NCBI RefSeq assembly: GCF_018861755.1
Contig: NZ_JAHLEF010000034.1
Location: 1 to 54,904, forward strand
DNA: 54,904 bases
Direction: 5' to 3'
Source: Clostridium sp. CF012
GTDB taxonomy: Bacteria > Bacillota > Clostridia > Clostridiales > Clostridiaceae
Part shown: positions 35,641 to 44,712 of the stretch, one piece after another
Position numbering within the stretch: position 1 is the first letter of the stretch
Layout of the letters: every line of letters starts with the position of its first letter
The notes under the pieces: model-generated
The model's database searches: none
What the model was told of the DNA's origin: nothing
The model's input: the letters and a program-made list of their open reading frames with translations, nothing else
Translations under genes and position numbers: made by a program

Positions 35641-36966
35641 TTAATATCTTGTTATCCCATCTTTTGTAACAATACCTTTGATTAATGGTTTAGCTATTAT
35701 TTTTTCTTGTACTATTTCATATGCTTCTAATACCATTTTTGTAGATAATTTTTCTTTCTCAACATCATTGGCATAAATAGTTGCGATAGCCTCGCCTTTC
35801 TTTACAAAATCTCCAATTTTTTTATGAAGAACAATACCCACTGATAATTCTATTACACTTTCTTTAGTTTCACGACCAGCACCTAAAACTAAGGCCGCTC
35901 TTCCTATGTCATCAGCCTTTATAGCTTTTACATAGCCCTCACAACTTGATATAATAGGTCCTACAATAGATGGTAATGGAAACATGGATGGGTCATCTAC
36001 ATAAGCTGGATTTCCACCTTGTGCCACTACAAGTTGTCTTAATTTTTGGAGACCTTTTCCTGATTTTATAATATCCACAAGTATTTTTCTTGCGTCCTGC
36101 TCATCCTTTGCTTTTCCTCCTAGTACAAGCATATGTGCTCCTAAAGTTAAACAAAGTTCTGTAAGATCTTCAGGTCCTTCACCTTTTAATGTATCTATAG
36201 CTTCCTTCACCTCTAGTGCATTACCAATTGCAAATCCTAATGGTTGGTCCATATCAGTTATTACACCAATGGTATTTCTGGAAACATTATTTCCGATATC
36301 AACCATTTCTCTTGCAAGTTCAAAAGCATCATCTTCATCTTTCATAAATGCACCGCTACCTGTTTTTACATCAAGTACTATAGCATCTGCTCCAGAAGCT
36401 ATTTTTTTACTCATTATGCTTCCTGCAATTAAAGACATATTATCAACAGTTGCTGTAACATCACGAAGTGAATATAGCTTTTTGTCTGCTGGTGCTAAGT
36501 CAGCAGTTTGGCCACCTATAGCAATTTTAACTTCATTTACATTTTGCATAAATTTTTCAATTGACATATCAGTTGAGAAGCCCTCAAAGGATTCTAGCTT
36601 ATCGATAGTTCCACCAGTATGTCCAAGCCCTCTTCCTGACATTTTAGCAACTGGCACTCCTGCTGCTGCAACAATAGGTCCAAGTATTAGTGTAGTTGTA
36701 TCGCCTACACCACCGGTACTATGTTTATCAACTTTTATCCCTTCAATAGCAGATAAATCGATAATTTCACCACTATTAACCATAGCCATTGTTAAATCTG
36801 CTGTTTCTCTCTTATTCATTTTTTGAAAGTATATAGCCATAAGTAGTGCTGAAACTTGATAATCTGGTATAGAACCCTGCGTATATCCACCTACAAAAAA
36901 ATTAATTTCTTCTGTAGTAAGTTCGTTGCCATTTCTTTTTTTCATTATTAAATCATACATTCTCAT
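35641..36966 (-). CDS. pdp: Pyrimidine-nucleoside phosphorylase
   Basis: 441 residues. It splits thymidine, uridine or deoxyuridine with phosphate to the base and (deoxy)ribose-1-phosphate. Visible: N-terminal MRMYDLIMKKRNGNELTTEE, the phosphate site KHSTGGVGDTTT, and the family signature SGRGLGHTGGTIDKLESF (residues about 111-128). The C-terminal domain ends normally. It is the last gene of a deo-type operon with deoC (45 bp upstream) and a LacI regulator, so nucleosides are used as carbon. Confidence 0.95.
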   Translation of the reverse strand: MRMYDLIMKKRNGNELTTEEINFFVGGYTQGSIPDYQVSALLMAIYFQKMNKRETADLTMAMVNSGEIIDLSAIEGIKVDKHSTGGVGDTTTLILGPIVAAAGVPVAKMSGRGLGHTGGTIDKLESFEGFSTDMSIEKFMQNVNEVKIAIGGQTADLAPADKKLYSLRDVTATVDNMSLIAGSIMSKKIASGADAIVLDVKTGSGAFMKDEDDAFELAREMVDIGNNVSRNTIGVITDMDQPLGFAIGNALEVKEAIDTLKGEGPEDLTELCLTLGAHMLVLGGKAKDEQDARKILVDIIKSGKGLQKLRQLVVAQGGNPAYVDDPSMFPLPSIVGPIISSCEGYVKAIKADDIGRAALVLGAGRETKESVIELSVGIVLHKKIGDFVKKGEAIATIYANDVEKEKLSTKMVLEAYEIVQEKIIAKPLIKGIVTKDGITRY

Positions 36967-37011
36967 ATACTCAACCCCTAATTATTTATTTTTTTGTGCA
37001 TGCATTCAAAT

Positions 37012-37680
37012 TTAATAATTAGAATTTGAATCCTTAGTTCCTTCAACTATTGCTATAGAACTACTAGCTCCTATTCTACTAGCTCCTGCTTCAATAACAG
37101 CTTTTGCATCTTCAGTTGTTCTTACTGCCCCAGAAGCTTTAACACCCATTTCTTCACCTACAGTTTGTCTCATTAACTTTATATCATGAACTGTTGCTCC
37201 ACCTGTGGAGAACCCTGTTGAAGTTTTTACGAAGTTTGCCTTAGCTTCTTTAGCTATCTCGCAAACCTTAACTTTTTCCGCGTCAGTTAAAAGACAAGTT
37301 TCTAATATTACCTTTACTATTGCACGTCCACTCGCAGCCTCAACTACTGCTTTGATGTCTTCTCTTACTACATCATATTTATTTGATTTTATAGCGCCAA
37401 TATTAACTACCATATCTATTTCCTCTGCTCCGTTTTCAATGGCTTGTTTAGCCTCAAAAGCTTTTGCTTCTTTAGTCATAGCTCCCAGTGGGAATCCAAC
37501 AACGATACAAGTTTTTACCTTACTTCCTTTTAACTCCCTGCTTACTAATGATGCATAGTATGCATTAGCACACACTGAGGCAAATTCATATTTTTTAGCT
37601 TCATCACAAATCTTTATAATATCTTCCTCACTTGCTTGTGGTTTTAATAGTGTATGGTCTATATATTGCTGTATTTTCAT
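37012..37680 (-). CDS. deoC: Deoxyribose-phosphate aldolase
   Basis: 222 residues. It converts deoxyribose-5-phosphate to glyceraldehyde-3-phosphate and acetaldehyde. The Schiff-base lysine is in [14 protein letters not shown], and the assisting Asp and Lys are in [15 protein letters not shown] and [23 protein letters not shown] precedes ATG. Together with the phosphorylase it forms the core of deoxynucleoside catabolism; a phosphopentomutase would also be needed and is not in the operon. Confidence 0.95.
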   Translation of the reverse strand: MKIQQYIDHTLLKPQASEEDIIKICDEAKKYEFASVCANAYYASLVSRELKGSKVKTCIVVGFPLGAMTKEAKAFEAKQAIENGAEEIDMVVNIGAIKSNKYDVVREDIKAVVEAASGRAIVKVILETCLLTDAEKVKVCEIAKEAKANFVKTSTGFSTGGATVHDIKLMRQTVGEEMGVKASGAVRTTEDAKAVIEAGASRIGASSSIAIVEGTKDSNSNY

Positions 37681-37699
37681 TTTAATCTTCTCCTTTATA

Positions 37700-38743
37700 T
37701 TATAAATTTATTTTATTCTCATTTTTTTCTATATATTTTTCTGATCCTTTTAATAGAAGCTCTGGTAAAATAGTTTGCCTTTTAATTGACCTTGGCTCTT
37801 TGCTATTCAGATTTTCTAATAGCATTTTCATACCAATTCTACCAAGTTCAATAGATGGACCATTAATAAAACTAATATTCATGCCTATTATGTTTAATAC
37901 ATCAATCTTATCAAATCCTATAATAGCCATATCGCGCGGTATATTTATCTTTTCTTCATAAAAAGCTTTCATACATCCTAAAATAGTGGTATTACTACTT
38001 ACAAAAATAGCAGTTGGCCTATTATCCATTTTAAGTATTCTCTTTGTAATATCATAAGCAGTCTGGTGGGTATAATCACCATAACAGATATATTCTTTGT
38101 CTATAGGAATATTATTAGCTTCTAAGGCTTTTTCATATCCTAGCAATCTTTCTTTTGCTGGTCTAGACTTCATGTCTCCTGTTATTATAGCTATTTTTCT
38201 ATGGCCTGCTTTTATTAAAGCAACTGTTCCATCATAAGCACCCTTTATATGATCAATAAAAACCCCACTAAAATCAAGATATTCAACATGCCCATCAATT
38301 AATATTATTGGAATTCCTAGATTTTTAAGAGCGTCTAAGTTTTCACTATTATAGGAATTCTTATAGAAGGTTGGAGTTATAATGAGCCCTTGGATCCTTT
38401 GCTGCTTAAGCACATTAATAGCCTTTAGTTCCTTATCTTTATCCTCATCAGTGACACAAAGAATCATATTTAAATTATGTTCATCAGCAATTTCAGTAAT
38501 ACCTTTAATTATCTCCCCAAAAAACAGATTGTTTATATCCGGAACTATAACGCCAATAGTATTAGTTTTGCTTGTGGATAGGCTTCTAGCTATAGCACTA
38601 GGCGTATAATTTAGATCTTTTATTACAGCTAGAACTTTTTCTCTTGTTTCATCTTTTACATAACCTGAATTGTTTAAAACTCTTGATACCGTAGCATGGG
38701 ATACTCCAACCTTTACGGCGATGTCATTTATTGTCACTGCCAT
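37700..38743 (-). CDS. LacI-family regulator of the deo operon
   Basis: The start is ATG 38743, placed by GAGGAGGATTAAA, five codons inside the longest frame. The product of 347 residues has the LacI headpiece ([23 protein letters not shown], with the [11 protein letters not shown] hinge helix) and a periplasmic-binding-protein-like ligand domain. It is the first gene of the operon with deoC and pdp, 19 bp from deoC, so it likely represses the operon and itself and is relieved by a nucleoside-derived ligand. Confidence 0.92.
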   Translation of the reverse strand: MAVTINDIAVKVGVSHATVSRVLNNSGYVKDETREKVLAVIKDLNYTPSAIARSLSTSKTNTIGVIVPDINNLFFGEIIKGITEIADEHNLNMILCVTDEDKDKELKAINVLKQQRIQGLIITPTFYKNSYNSENLDALKNLGIPIILIDGHVEYLDFSGVFIDHIKGAYDGTVALIKAGHRKIAIITGDMKSRPAKERLLGYEKALEANNIPIDKEYICYGDYTHQTAYDITKRILKMDNRPTAIFVSSNTTILGCMKAFYEEKINIPRDMAIIGFDKIDVLNIIGMNISFINGPSIELGRIGMKMLLENLNSKEPRSIKRQTILPELLLKGSEKYIEKNENKINL

Positions 38744-38763
38744 TTTAATCCTCCTCATATCTT

Positions 38764-38777
38764 AGAAAACGCTTACA
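38764..38777 (-). promoter_or_regulatory. LacI/CcpA-type operator close to the deo start codon
   Basis: Leftward TGTAAGCGTTTTCT fits the cre-like consensus TGWAANCGNTNWCA except the final A, and lies about 20 bp before the ATG of the LacI gene. Confidence 0.6.
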
Positions 38778-38879
38778 AAATTCTGATTACCTAATTGTGA
38801 AGCTTAGCTTATAATGAACTATAATAGCTGTTAAATCCTCACCTAAATATTCTGTTTAAAGACTTAATTTTCTGATATA

Positions 38880-38927
38880 TGTTACCGCTTTCATATCTAG
38901 TATACTTCAAGGTTCTGTAAATTTCAA
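38880..38927 (-). promoter_or_regulatory. deo operon promoter with cre-like operator at +1
   Basis: Leftward: TTGAAA (38922-38927), 17-bp spacer, TATACT (38899-38904), then TGAAAGCGGTAACA (38880-38893), a perfect match to TGWAANCGNTNWCA, covering the predicted start site. Bound LacI-family protein or CcpA there would block transcription. Confidence 0.72.
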
Positions 38928-39030
38928 TAGAATTTCAATAGAATTTCTTCGGATTTTTCTATGAATTTTACAATTAGTTGGTTAAAAATAAATAATAAAT
39001 CAACTATGATAATATATTTTGTGATATACT

Positions 39031-39071
39031 TGCACTATTAAAATATAAATGATATGATGAACATAGTTCAT
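39031..39071 (+). promoter_or_regulatory. tetR promoter and operator
   Basis: TTGCAC (39031-39036), 17-bp spacer, TATGAT (39054-39059), overlapped by the palindrome TGAACATAGTTCA (39059-39071). The same 13-mer occurs before the neighbouring HsmA-like gene. Confidence 0.75.
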
Positions 39072-39086
39072 AAAAGAGGTGACAAT

Positions 39087-39623
39087 ATGCCCAAAATTAT
39101 TGAAAATTTAAGAGCAACTATATTATTAGAAGCTAAAAACATTTTATTAACTCAAGGCTTTAAGGATTTAAACATAAGAGAAATTGCAAAAAACTGCACT
39201 ATTGGCACCGGTACTTTTTATAACTATTTTTCCACTAAGGAAGAACTTGTGGCTGAAATCTTTAGGGAAGATTGGAGAAAAGTATCTAATCTGGTAGATG
39301 CACTCAAACTTATAGAGGAACCTTGCAAAGAAAAAATCAGAAAAATATATATATCAATTGGAATGTTTGTAACTAGCTACATACCAATTTTTTATGAAAT
39401 GGCTACTCTTAGTGGAAATGACTACAGATGCAGAGAAGCTAATAGGTATGATATTCTATACATTAAAATAGGTGAATTGTTAGATATTGAAAAATCTAAA
39501 GGCAATGTACACTCCACTCTTTCTTCTTATAAGCTTGCAGAACTTATTGTTTCTAACTTAATGTATATTAACAAAAATAATTTTATAAGTTTTGATGAGT
39601 TATATGATAATTTGAAAATTTAG
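39087..39623 (+). CDS. TetR-family transcriptional regulator
   Basis: The start is ATG 39087 behind AGAGGTGACAAT. The upstream in-frame ATG 39054 lies within the -10 box and cannot be translated. The product of 178 residues has an N-terminal TetR helix-turn-helix (LNIREIAKNCTIGTGTFYNYFSTKEELV, residues about 27-54) and a helical ligand domain. Palindromes at its own promoter and at the next gene imply that it represses both. The ligand is unknown; the partner family suggests heme or a similar stress. Confidence 0.92.
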   Translation: MPKIIENLRATILLEAKNILLTQGFKDLNIREIAKNCTIGTGTFYNYFSTKEELVAEIFREDWRKVSNLVDALKLIEEPCKEKIRKIYISIGMFVTSYIPIFYEMATLSGNDYRCREANRYDILYIKIGELLDIEKSKGNVHSTLSSYKLAELIVSNLMYINKNNFISFDELYDNLKI

Positions 39624-39670
39624 CAAATTTTTATCTTATATTATAAAATAATATAAGATATTTTTTTAGA

Positions 39671-39695
39671 ACTATATGAACATAGTTCATATAGT
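39671..39695 (+). promoter_or_regulatory. Extended TetR operator before the HsmA-like gene
   Basis: ACTATATGAAC-ATA-GTTCATATAGT has perfect 11-bp arms and contains the 13-mer found at the tetR promoter. A further TATAGTTCAA follows. It lies about 65 bp before the ATG. Confidence 0.75.
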
Positions 39696-39758
39696 ATAGT
39701 TCAACTAAAGAATAATATTCTTTAAATTCTAAATTATAAAAAAATGGAGGATGTAAAT

Positions 39759-40133
39759 ATGTTAATTTATGCAATTATTTTTATTACCTTGGCTCTTTTA
39801 TTTTATACAATTGGTGTTTGGAGTGAGAAACTTCAAGGAACACTTAAACCATGGCATTTGGGTTTATTTCTACTTGGCCTCATATGTGATACAACTGGCA
39901 CAATCCTTATGGATAGTATAGCAAAAAGTTCAGTTGAAGTAGTCTCAGGCTTTAATTTGCATGGAGTTACTGGTGTTATTGCTATAGGGCTAATGCTCAT
40001 TCATGCTATCTGGGCTGCAGTGGTTCTTATTAAGAAAGATGAAAATATGATAGCAAAATTTCATAAATTCAGTATAATAGTTTGGATTATTTGGCTGGTT
40101 CCTTTTATTTCTGGAGCTGCATCTCACATGTAA
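39759..40133 (+). CDS. HsmA-family membrane protein (TIGR03987)
   Basis: The start is ATG 39759 (GGAGG 8 nt upstream). The product of 124 residues has four membrane spans with several histidines at helix ends (KPWHLGLFLLG, FNLHGVTGVIAI, LMLIHAIWAA, and the final SHM), a pattern suited to heme binding. The C. difficile family member HsmA takes part in heme sensing and tolerance. The pairing with a TetR-type regulator rather than HsmR is noted. Function is inferred from the family. Confidence 0.8.
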   Translation: MLIYAIIFITLALLFYTIGVWSEKLQGTLKPWHLGLFLLGLICDTTGTILMDSIAKSSVEVVSGFNLHGVTGVIAIGLMLIHAIWAAVVLIKKDENMIAKFHKFSIIVWIIWLVPFISGAASHM

Positions 40134-40170
40134 TAATAAAAGTTTTTCTATTGACTGATGATAATTTAAT

Positions 40171-40218
40171 ATAAAGTAAAAAACGTACTGGATAAAATCA
40201 GTACGTTTTTTACTTTAT
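40171..40218. terminator. 20-bp perfect terminator hairpin
   Basis: ATAAAGTAAAAAACGTACTG (40171-40190) pairs fully with 40199-40218; the arms include A6/T6 tracts, so it can act in either direction. Confidence 0.85.
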
Positions 40219-40288
40219 CTCTTAATGCTAGGTTTTATGATATAATGATTTGTAAATTTTAATATGAAGCCTCAATAGGTTATATATA

Positions 40289-40329
40289 GGTTATGCACAA
40301 ATAAGCAACTCACTATGTGTAGCATAACC
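40289..40329 (+). promoter_or_regulatory. Hairpin in the thioesterase leader
   Basis: GGTTATGC (40289-40296) pairs with GCATAACC (40322-40329), extended by ACA/TGT over one bulge, 30 bp before the start codon. AGGTTATATATAGGTTATG also has a direct repeat. It may be an operator or an RNA structure; no riboswitch class is recognised. Confidence 0.45.
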
Positions 40330-40358
40330 CCAAATGTGAAAGAAAGGATGGTTATTGG

Positions 40359-40745
40359 ATGAATTTTAATACTCTTTTAAATATTGGCGAAACCTTAGTT
40401 AGTGAATATATAGTGAAGCCTGAACATACGGCGGACTTTATTGGAAATAAAGGTGTCATTACGCTTTCTACACCTAGTATGATTGGATTTATGGAAGATG
40501 CAGCTACACATATAGTAATTGATAATATTCCTGAAAATTATAGACCTGTTGGAACTAAAATTGATGTTGAACATATAAATCCAACCCCTGTCAACATGAA
40601 AGTCAGTGTAAACGCAACATTGATAGCAATTGAAGGTAGAAAACTTCGTTATACTGTAGAGGCCTTCAATGAAAAATGTAAAATAGGGTTTGGAATATAT
40701 GAGCAGCATGTGATTAACTTAGGTAGCTTTTTAAGTAAAGATTAA
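40359..40745 (+). CDS. FlK-like hotdog thioesterase
   Basis: 128 residues, a single hotdog domain. T38, E46 and H72 (in STPSMIGFME and DVEHINPTPV) have exactly the spacing of the catalytic triad T42-E50-H76 of fluoroacetyl-CoA thioesterase FlK. The enzyme should hydrolyse a short acyl-CoA; specificity for fluoroacetyl-CoA is not implied. GAAAGGATGG precedes ATG at a slightly long distance. It is transcribed alone between two terminators. Confidence 0.85.
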   Translation: MNFNTLLNIGETLVSEYIVKPEHTADFIGNKGVITLSTPSMIGFMEDAATHIVIDNIPENYRPVGTKIDVEHINPTPVNMKVSVNATLIAIEGRKLRYTVEAFNEKCKIGFGIYEQHVINLGSFLSKD

Positions 40746-40849
40746 AATGATACAAAATAAACCAAATCATTAGAGAATCTAAATCATGTTCATAGCCAGA
40801 TAATTGTGGAATTATGTTTTCATAATTAGGTGGCAAACTAGTTAAAGCA

Positions 40850-40882
40850 AAAACCGTACTGGAAAAACCCAGTGCGGTTTTT
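40850..40882 (+). terminator. Terminator of the thioesterase gene
   Basis: AAAACCGTACTGG pairs with CCAGTGCGGTTTT with one G-T pair, followed by further T. Confidence 0.8.
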
Positions 40883-40944
40883 AATTTTATTAATACTATA
40901 CAAATCTAGTACTCCCTATTATAATTGGTAAAAAGAGGTGAATT

Positions 40945-42210
40945 ATGGATAACTTAGTTGTATATAATACTGTAGATAAACTTAAAAATAAATATATAAA
41001 ATTGTGGTGGAACACAGATAAATGTTCTCCTATCTTCAGCAAAGAAAATAGTTTTAAAGAAAAATTTATACGTGAAAAGCTTATGAATAAGTTTTTGAAT
41101 GACCTATTTTCTCACCTAAAGGCATGTCCTAAAGAAGAAAATCAGCAAATAGATTGGAGAACTACGCTGTGGTCCCTGATAAAAAACTTTGGTCACACTT
41201 CTGGCTTTACTGAAGAGGAAATTAACGGTGATTTTTCAAAATCACTCCCAATAATAACTCATGAATTTATTTGTAATGTTAAAGAATTTGATAATACTAT
41301 AACCTTAGATAGGATGGTCCAAGCACTTCGAAATGTTTGGATTATGAATATACTCCAGGTTCTTTTTAACATTAAGGTGGAATATACCCCCTCAATTTTT
41401 GCTTATAGCATGCTTTATCCCTATACTGATAATTATTTAGACAACCCTTTAATATCCTTTGAGGATAAGAAACTAATTAATGAGAGGTTTAAATTAAGAT
41501 TAGAAGGTAAAGAAATAAAATGTAGCAATTCCTACGAAGAAGCGCTATTTAAATTAGTTAGCATAATTGAGGGTCAATATCCTCGGGCCCACTATAGTGA
41601 AGTATATGAAAGCCTTTTACTCATACATGCCGCTCAATGTACTAGTCTTACACAGCAAAAGGGTGTGACTTCCCCTTATGAAAAGGATATTCTAGGAATA
41701 AGCACTGAAAAAGGTGGTTGTTCTGTACTTGCAGATGCCTATCTTGTACATGGTAATCTTTCTGGGACGCAAGCAGATTTTATATTTGCTTATGGAGCGC
41801 TGCTTCAGTTTTGTGATGACCTGCAGGATACAAAAGAAGATCTAGCGAACGGTCATATGACTATATTTTCTCAAACCTCAGAAAAATGGCCTTTAGATAA
41901 TATTACCAATGCTCTATTTGATTTTTCTAATAAGATAATAGATTTAGATGAAGGCTTTACTTCAACAGAATCATATAAGATGAAGGATTTCTTGAAGAAA
42001 AATTTAGTTTCTCTTATTTTTGAAGCAATTTCTCAGAATTATAGCTTATATAGTAAGGAATACATTAAAGATATTGAGAAATACTATCCTTTTAGAATGT
42101 CATATACAAGAAATCTTTATAAAAAAATAAAGAATAATTATTCAAGCTTTAAAAGCATCCATGGTTACTCCATAGATGATGTTATATTAATAGCTACTGA
42201 TGTGAAATAG
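40945..42210 (+). CDS. Class I isoprenoid-synthase-like enzyme
   Basis: 421 residues, all-helical in appearance. It has two aspartate-rich motifs at the spacing of trans-isoprenyl/terpene synthases: DNYLD (162-166, in PYTDNYLDNP) and DDLQD (291-295, in LLQFCDDLQDTKEDLANG). The second motif with its following ED...G resembles squalene/phytoene synthases (Q..NILRDVxED). Between them lies KGGCSVLADAYLVHG. This suggests a magnesium-dependent enzyme acting on a prenyl diphosphate. The product is unknown, and no prenyltransferase, cyclase or P450 lies nearby. AAAAAGAGGTGAATT precedes ATG. Confidence 0.78.
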   Translation: MDNLVVYNTVDKLKNKYIKLWWNTDKCSPIFSKENSFKEKFIREKLMNKFLNDLFSHLKACPKEENQQIDWRTTLWSLIKNFGHTSGFTEEEINGDFSKSLPIITHEFICNVKEFDNTITLDRMVQALRNVWIMNILQVLFNIKVEYTPSIFAYSMLYPYTDNYLDNPLISFEDKKLINERFKLRLEGKEIKCSNSYEEALFKLVSIIEGQYPRAHYSEVYESLLLIHAAQCTSLTQQKGVTSPYEKDILGISTEKGGCSVLADAYLVHGNLSGTQADFIFAYGALLQFCDDLQDTKEDLANGHMTIFSQTSEKWPLDNITNALFDFSNKIIDLDEGFTSTESYKMKDFLKKNLVSLIFEAISQNYSLYSKEYIKDIEKYYPFRMSYTRNLYKKIKNNYSSFKSIHGYSIDDVILIATDVK

Positions 42211-42308
42211 CAACTAAACTAATAAATTCTATGCCATAATAATTTAATATTTTATTATACACTATTTTAGAATAAGCTAATATAGCAAACATTTTCAAGC
42301 CGCATAGC

Positions 42309-42340
42309 AAAGGACTTACTGTTCACAGTAAGTCCTTTTT
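42309..42340. terminator. Bidirectional terminator
   Basis: AAAGGACTTACTG pairs exactly with CAGTAAGTCCTTT over a TTCA loop, followed by T on the + side. It stands between convergent genes. Confidence 0.82.
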
Positions 42341-42379
42341 GTAAGTATCTATCAGTAGCATTCACTTTATTGCCTATAT

Positions 42380-43297
42380 TTATGGAAGCTTATTTCCTGC
42401 TGCCCTATATATCTCATACCATTCTTGTCTTGTTAGCTCAACTCGCGCGGCCTTGCAAATATCTACTAGACGCTTCGCGTTTGTAGTGCCCACTAGTGGC
42501 TGAATTTTAGCAGGATGCCTTAAAATCCACGCAATTGCAATTGCTGAATTTGTTACACCTTTAGTAGCTGCAATTTCGTTTATTTTATTATTTAACTCTG
42601 GGAATTTTTCATTATCTAAAAATACTCCATCAAAAAAACCATACTGGAATGGAGACCATGCCTGTATAGTAATGTCCTTTAAGCGACAGTACTCTAAAAT
42701 ACTTCCATCTCTGTCAATAGAGGGAGCTATCTGCATATTTACATTCAACCCAGAATCAATCATACCCGTATTTGTTATACTTAACTGTAGCTGATTTATA
42801 ATGATTTTGTGATTTAGATATTTATTCAGTAGTTCAATTTGCATAGGGTTTTGATTGCATACCCCAAAGTATTTAACCTTTCCACTACTATGGAGCTTTG
42901 AAAATGCTTCTGCAACCTCTTCCGGCTCCATAAGAGTATCTGGACGGTGAAGTAACATAATATCTATATAGTCAGTATTCAACCGCTTAAGGCTACCTTC
43001 TACGGAATCTAAAATATGCTGCTGTGAGAAATCAAAATATCCATCTCTTATACCACACTTAGTCTGGATTATAATTTTTTCCCTAAGAGACGATTTCATA
43101 TCAACAGCATCTGCGAAAACTTCCTCAGATTTACCCTTGCCATAAATGTCAGCATGATCAAAAAAATTGATGCCCTCTTCCATTGCGGTATTGATAAGTT
43201 TTGATGCTTCATTCTTAGAAAGACTATTTATTCTCATGCATCCTAAGGCAATTTCAGATGCACTGATGTTTCCATTGGCAATATAAATTTTTTTCAT
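42380..43297 (-). CDS. Aldo/keto reductase
   Basis: 305 residues, close to E. coli YdhF in layout. The catalytic tetrad is visible: D and Y in NFFDHADIYGKGKSEE, K in IIIQTKCGI, H in IMLLHRPD. The C-terminal NADPH site contains VGTTNAKRL. It reduces aldehydes or ketones with NAD(P)H; the physiological substrate is unknown. AAGGAGGGTGTAAACT precedes ATG. The upstream region to 43599 has no gene. Confidence 0.92.
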   Translation of the reverse strand: MKKIYIANGNISASEIALGCMRINSLSKNEASKLINTAMEEGINFFDHADIYGKGKSEEVFADAVDMKSSLREKIIIQTKCGIRDGYFDFSQQHILDSVEGSLKRLNTDYIDIMLLHRPDTLMEPEEVAEAFSKLHSSGKVKYFGVCNQNPMQIELLNKYLNHKIIINQLQLSITNTGMIDSGLNVNMQIAPSIDRDGSILEYCRLKDITIQAWSPFQYGFFDGVFLDNEKFPELNNKINEIAATKGVTNSAIAIAWILRHPAKIQPLVGTTNAKRLVDICKAARVELTRQEWYEIYRAAGNKLP

Positions 43298-43599
43298 AGT
43301 TTACACCCTCCTTTATATTAGACACATTCAAATAAATAACAATTCAGTATGCTAGTCTATTGTCATATGCCTTATTATTTCTTTTCTTCACTTTAAATTA
43401 GTATTTCTAATATCTATGTTAGTGTCTCCATTTATGAATCATTATTACATACACAATTATAACAATTATTATCAATAAAAACCATCACATAATGGCCTTA
43501 AAAAATATTAGGGAATTTCCCCAAAGGGCTGTAGATTAGGCATCCATATTAATGAATGGGAATAGGGTATTTCTATTTATATTTAGCCTACGATTTTGA
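43298..43599. other. Intergenic region, no gene seen
   Basis: 302 bp between two leftward genes. AT-rich, without a convincing open frame or terminator. The portion at 43335-43375 (AAATAACAATTCAGTATGCTAG) resembles the murI terminator region at 27246 but does not form as good a hairpin. Confidence 0.4.
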
Positions 43600-44646
43600 T
43601 CAGGCTACTTCAACTACAAAATTTAACTCATCAATTTTAAGCACATTTATTGTTTTACCATATTCCCCAAATTCACTTTTTAATAACTCTATGTTTGAAT
43701 AATACTCGTCTTCAATTTCATCAACCTGCCCCTTTGTGAGAGTTCCCATAATTTTTTGCTTCTGTTTTTCATTTAGAAACATAAGATCACCAATTATAAT
43801 TTTTCCATCATTCTTTAAAATCCTTAACATTTCCCTAATAGCGACCCCTTTTTCATCATCATTCAAGTGATGAAATGCATAGGTGGATACAATAATTTCA
43901 AAAGTATTGTTTTCAAAAGGTATCTTTAAAAATTCTCCTAGTCTCAACTTTAACTTTGGAAATTTCTCCTTTGCCACATTTAACATTTCCCTTGATTGAT
44001 CTAGTCCTGTTATATGAAACCCTTGTTCCAAAAATCTATTCGCAAGATTGCCAGTCCCCACACCTATTTCTAGTATTTCTACTTCTTTATCTAAATTATC
44101 CGTTGCTTTTCTAAAAACTGTATCTAAAATCATTTCATAGTTTTGGTAAATTTTCAAACTACCTCTGTCTATTTTTACGTCTTTATCATAGTTTTTTGCC
44201 CATCCATCAAAATCCCATTTATCCTTCCAGTTTTCTTTTATCTTATATATCTCATTCATCTTTTTAATGGATTCAATAATACTCATATGATATTTTTCAT
44301 CATTTGCCTCATATATTGTATCCATTATTTCTTCCAGCGAATTTTGAATAAGCTTTGCTCTATGAACTTCATTGTTTATGATTTCCCACTGCTTATAAAA
44401 ATGATTTAATACATTATTTTTATAATCATTCTTCAGTATATCTTCAATATCTTCTATGGGTATATTTAATAATCTATACATAAGAATGGTCTGTAATTTC
44501 ATTAAATCATTTTCTGTATAGTAGCGATAATTATTTTCCTCATCCCGTGCAGCTGTGATTAACCCCTTCTTTTCATAAAATCGAATCTTATTTGTTGTTA
44601 TTTTAAACAATTCTGCCACTTCTTTAATACTATACTTTATTTTCAT
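43600..44646 (-). CDS. MerR-type regulator fused to SAM-dependent methyltransferase
   Basis: 348 residues with two domains in one uninterrupted frame. Residues 1-75 are a MerR DNA-binding domain (YSIKEVAELFKITTNKIRFY, NNYRYYTENDLMKLQTI), then a helical dimerisation segment to about 145. From about 165 comes a class I methyltransferase: VEILEIGVGTGNLANRFLEQG (SAM motif I), GLDQSREML, IIVSTYAFHHLNDDEK and ILKNDGKIIIGDLMF. The methyltransferase takes the place of a ligand-binding domain. Its promoter has a MerR-type 19-bp spacer, so the protein probably regulates itself. Confidence 0.9.
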   Translation of the reverse strand: MKIKYSIKEVAELFKITTNKIRFYEKKGLITAARDEENNYRYYTENDLMKLQTILMYRLLNIPIEDIEDILKNDYKNNVLNHFYKQWEIINNEVHRAKLIQNSLEEIMDTIYEANDEKYHMSIIESIKKMNEIYKIKENWKDKWDFDGWAKNYDKDVKIDRGSLKIYQNYEMILDTVFRKATDNLDKEVEILEIGVGTGNLANRFLEQGFHITGLDQSREMLNVAKEKFPKLKLRLGEFLKIPFENNTFEIIVSTYAFHHLNDDEKGVAIREMLRILKNDGKIIIGDLMFLNEKQKQKIMGTLTKGQVDEIEDEYYSNIELLKSEFGEYGKTINVLKIDELNFVVEVA

Positions 44647-44712
44647 TGCCCCACCTCATAGAAATCTATTTTTTAGAGATCAAATTTTAAACTTAATCAC
44701 TAACTTATTTAT

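Noticed and set aside
36269-36826. 185-codon + strand frame
   Set aside because: Antisense to the pyrimidine-nucleoside phosphorylase gene, which has full family motifs.
39054-39056. ATG 39054 as the start of the TetR gene
   Set aside because: It lies within the -10 box (TATGAT) and upstream of the predicted transcription start.
27246-43375. Similarity of AAATAACAAxTCxGTATGCTA near 27246 and 43335 as a dispersed repeat
   Set aside because: Only about 20 nt with mismatches and no common ends; can be chance in AT-rich DNA or shared terminator bias.
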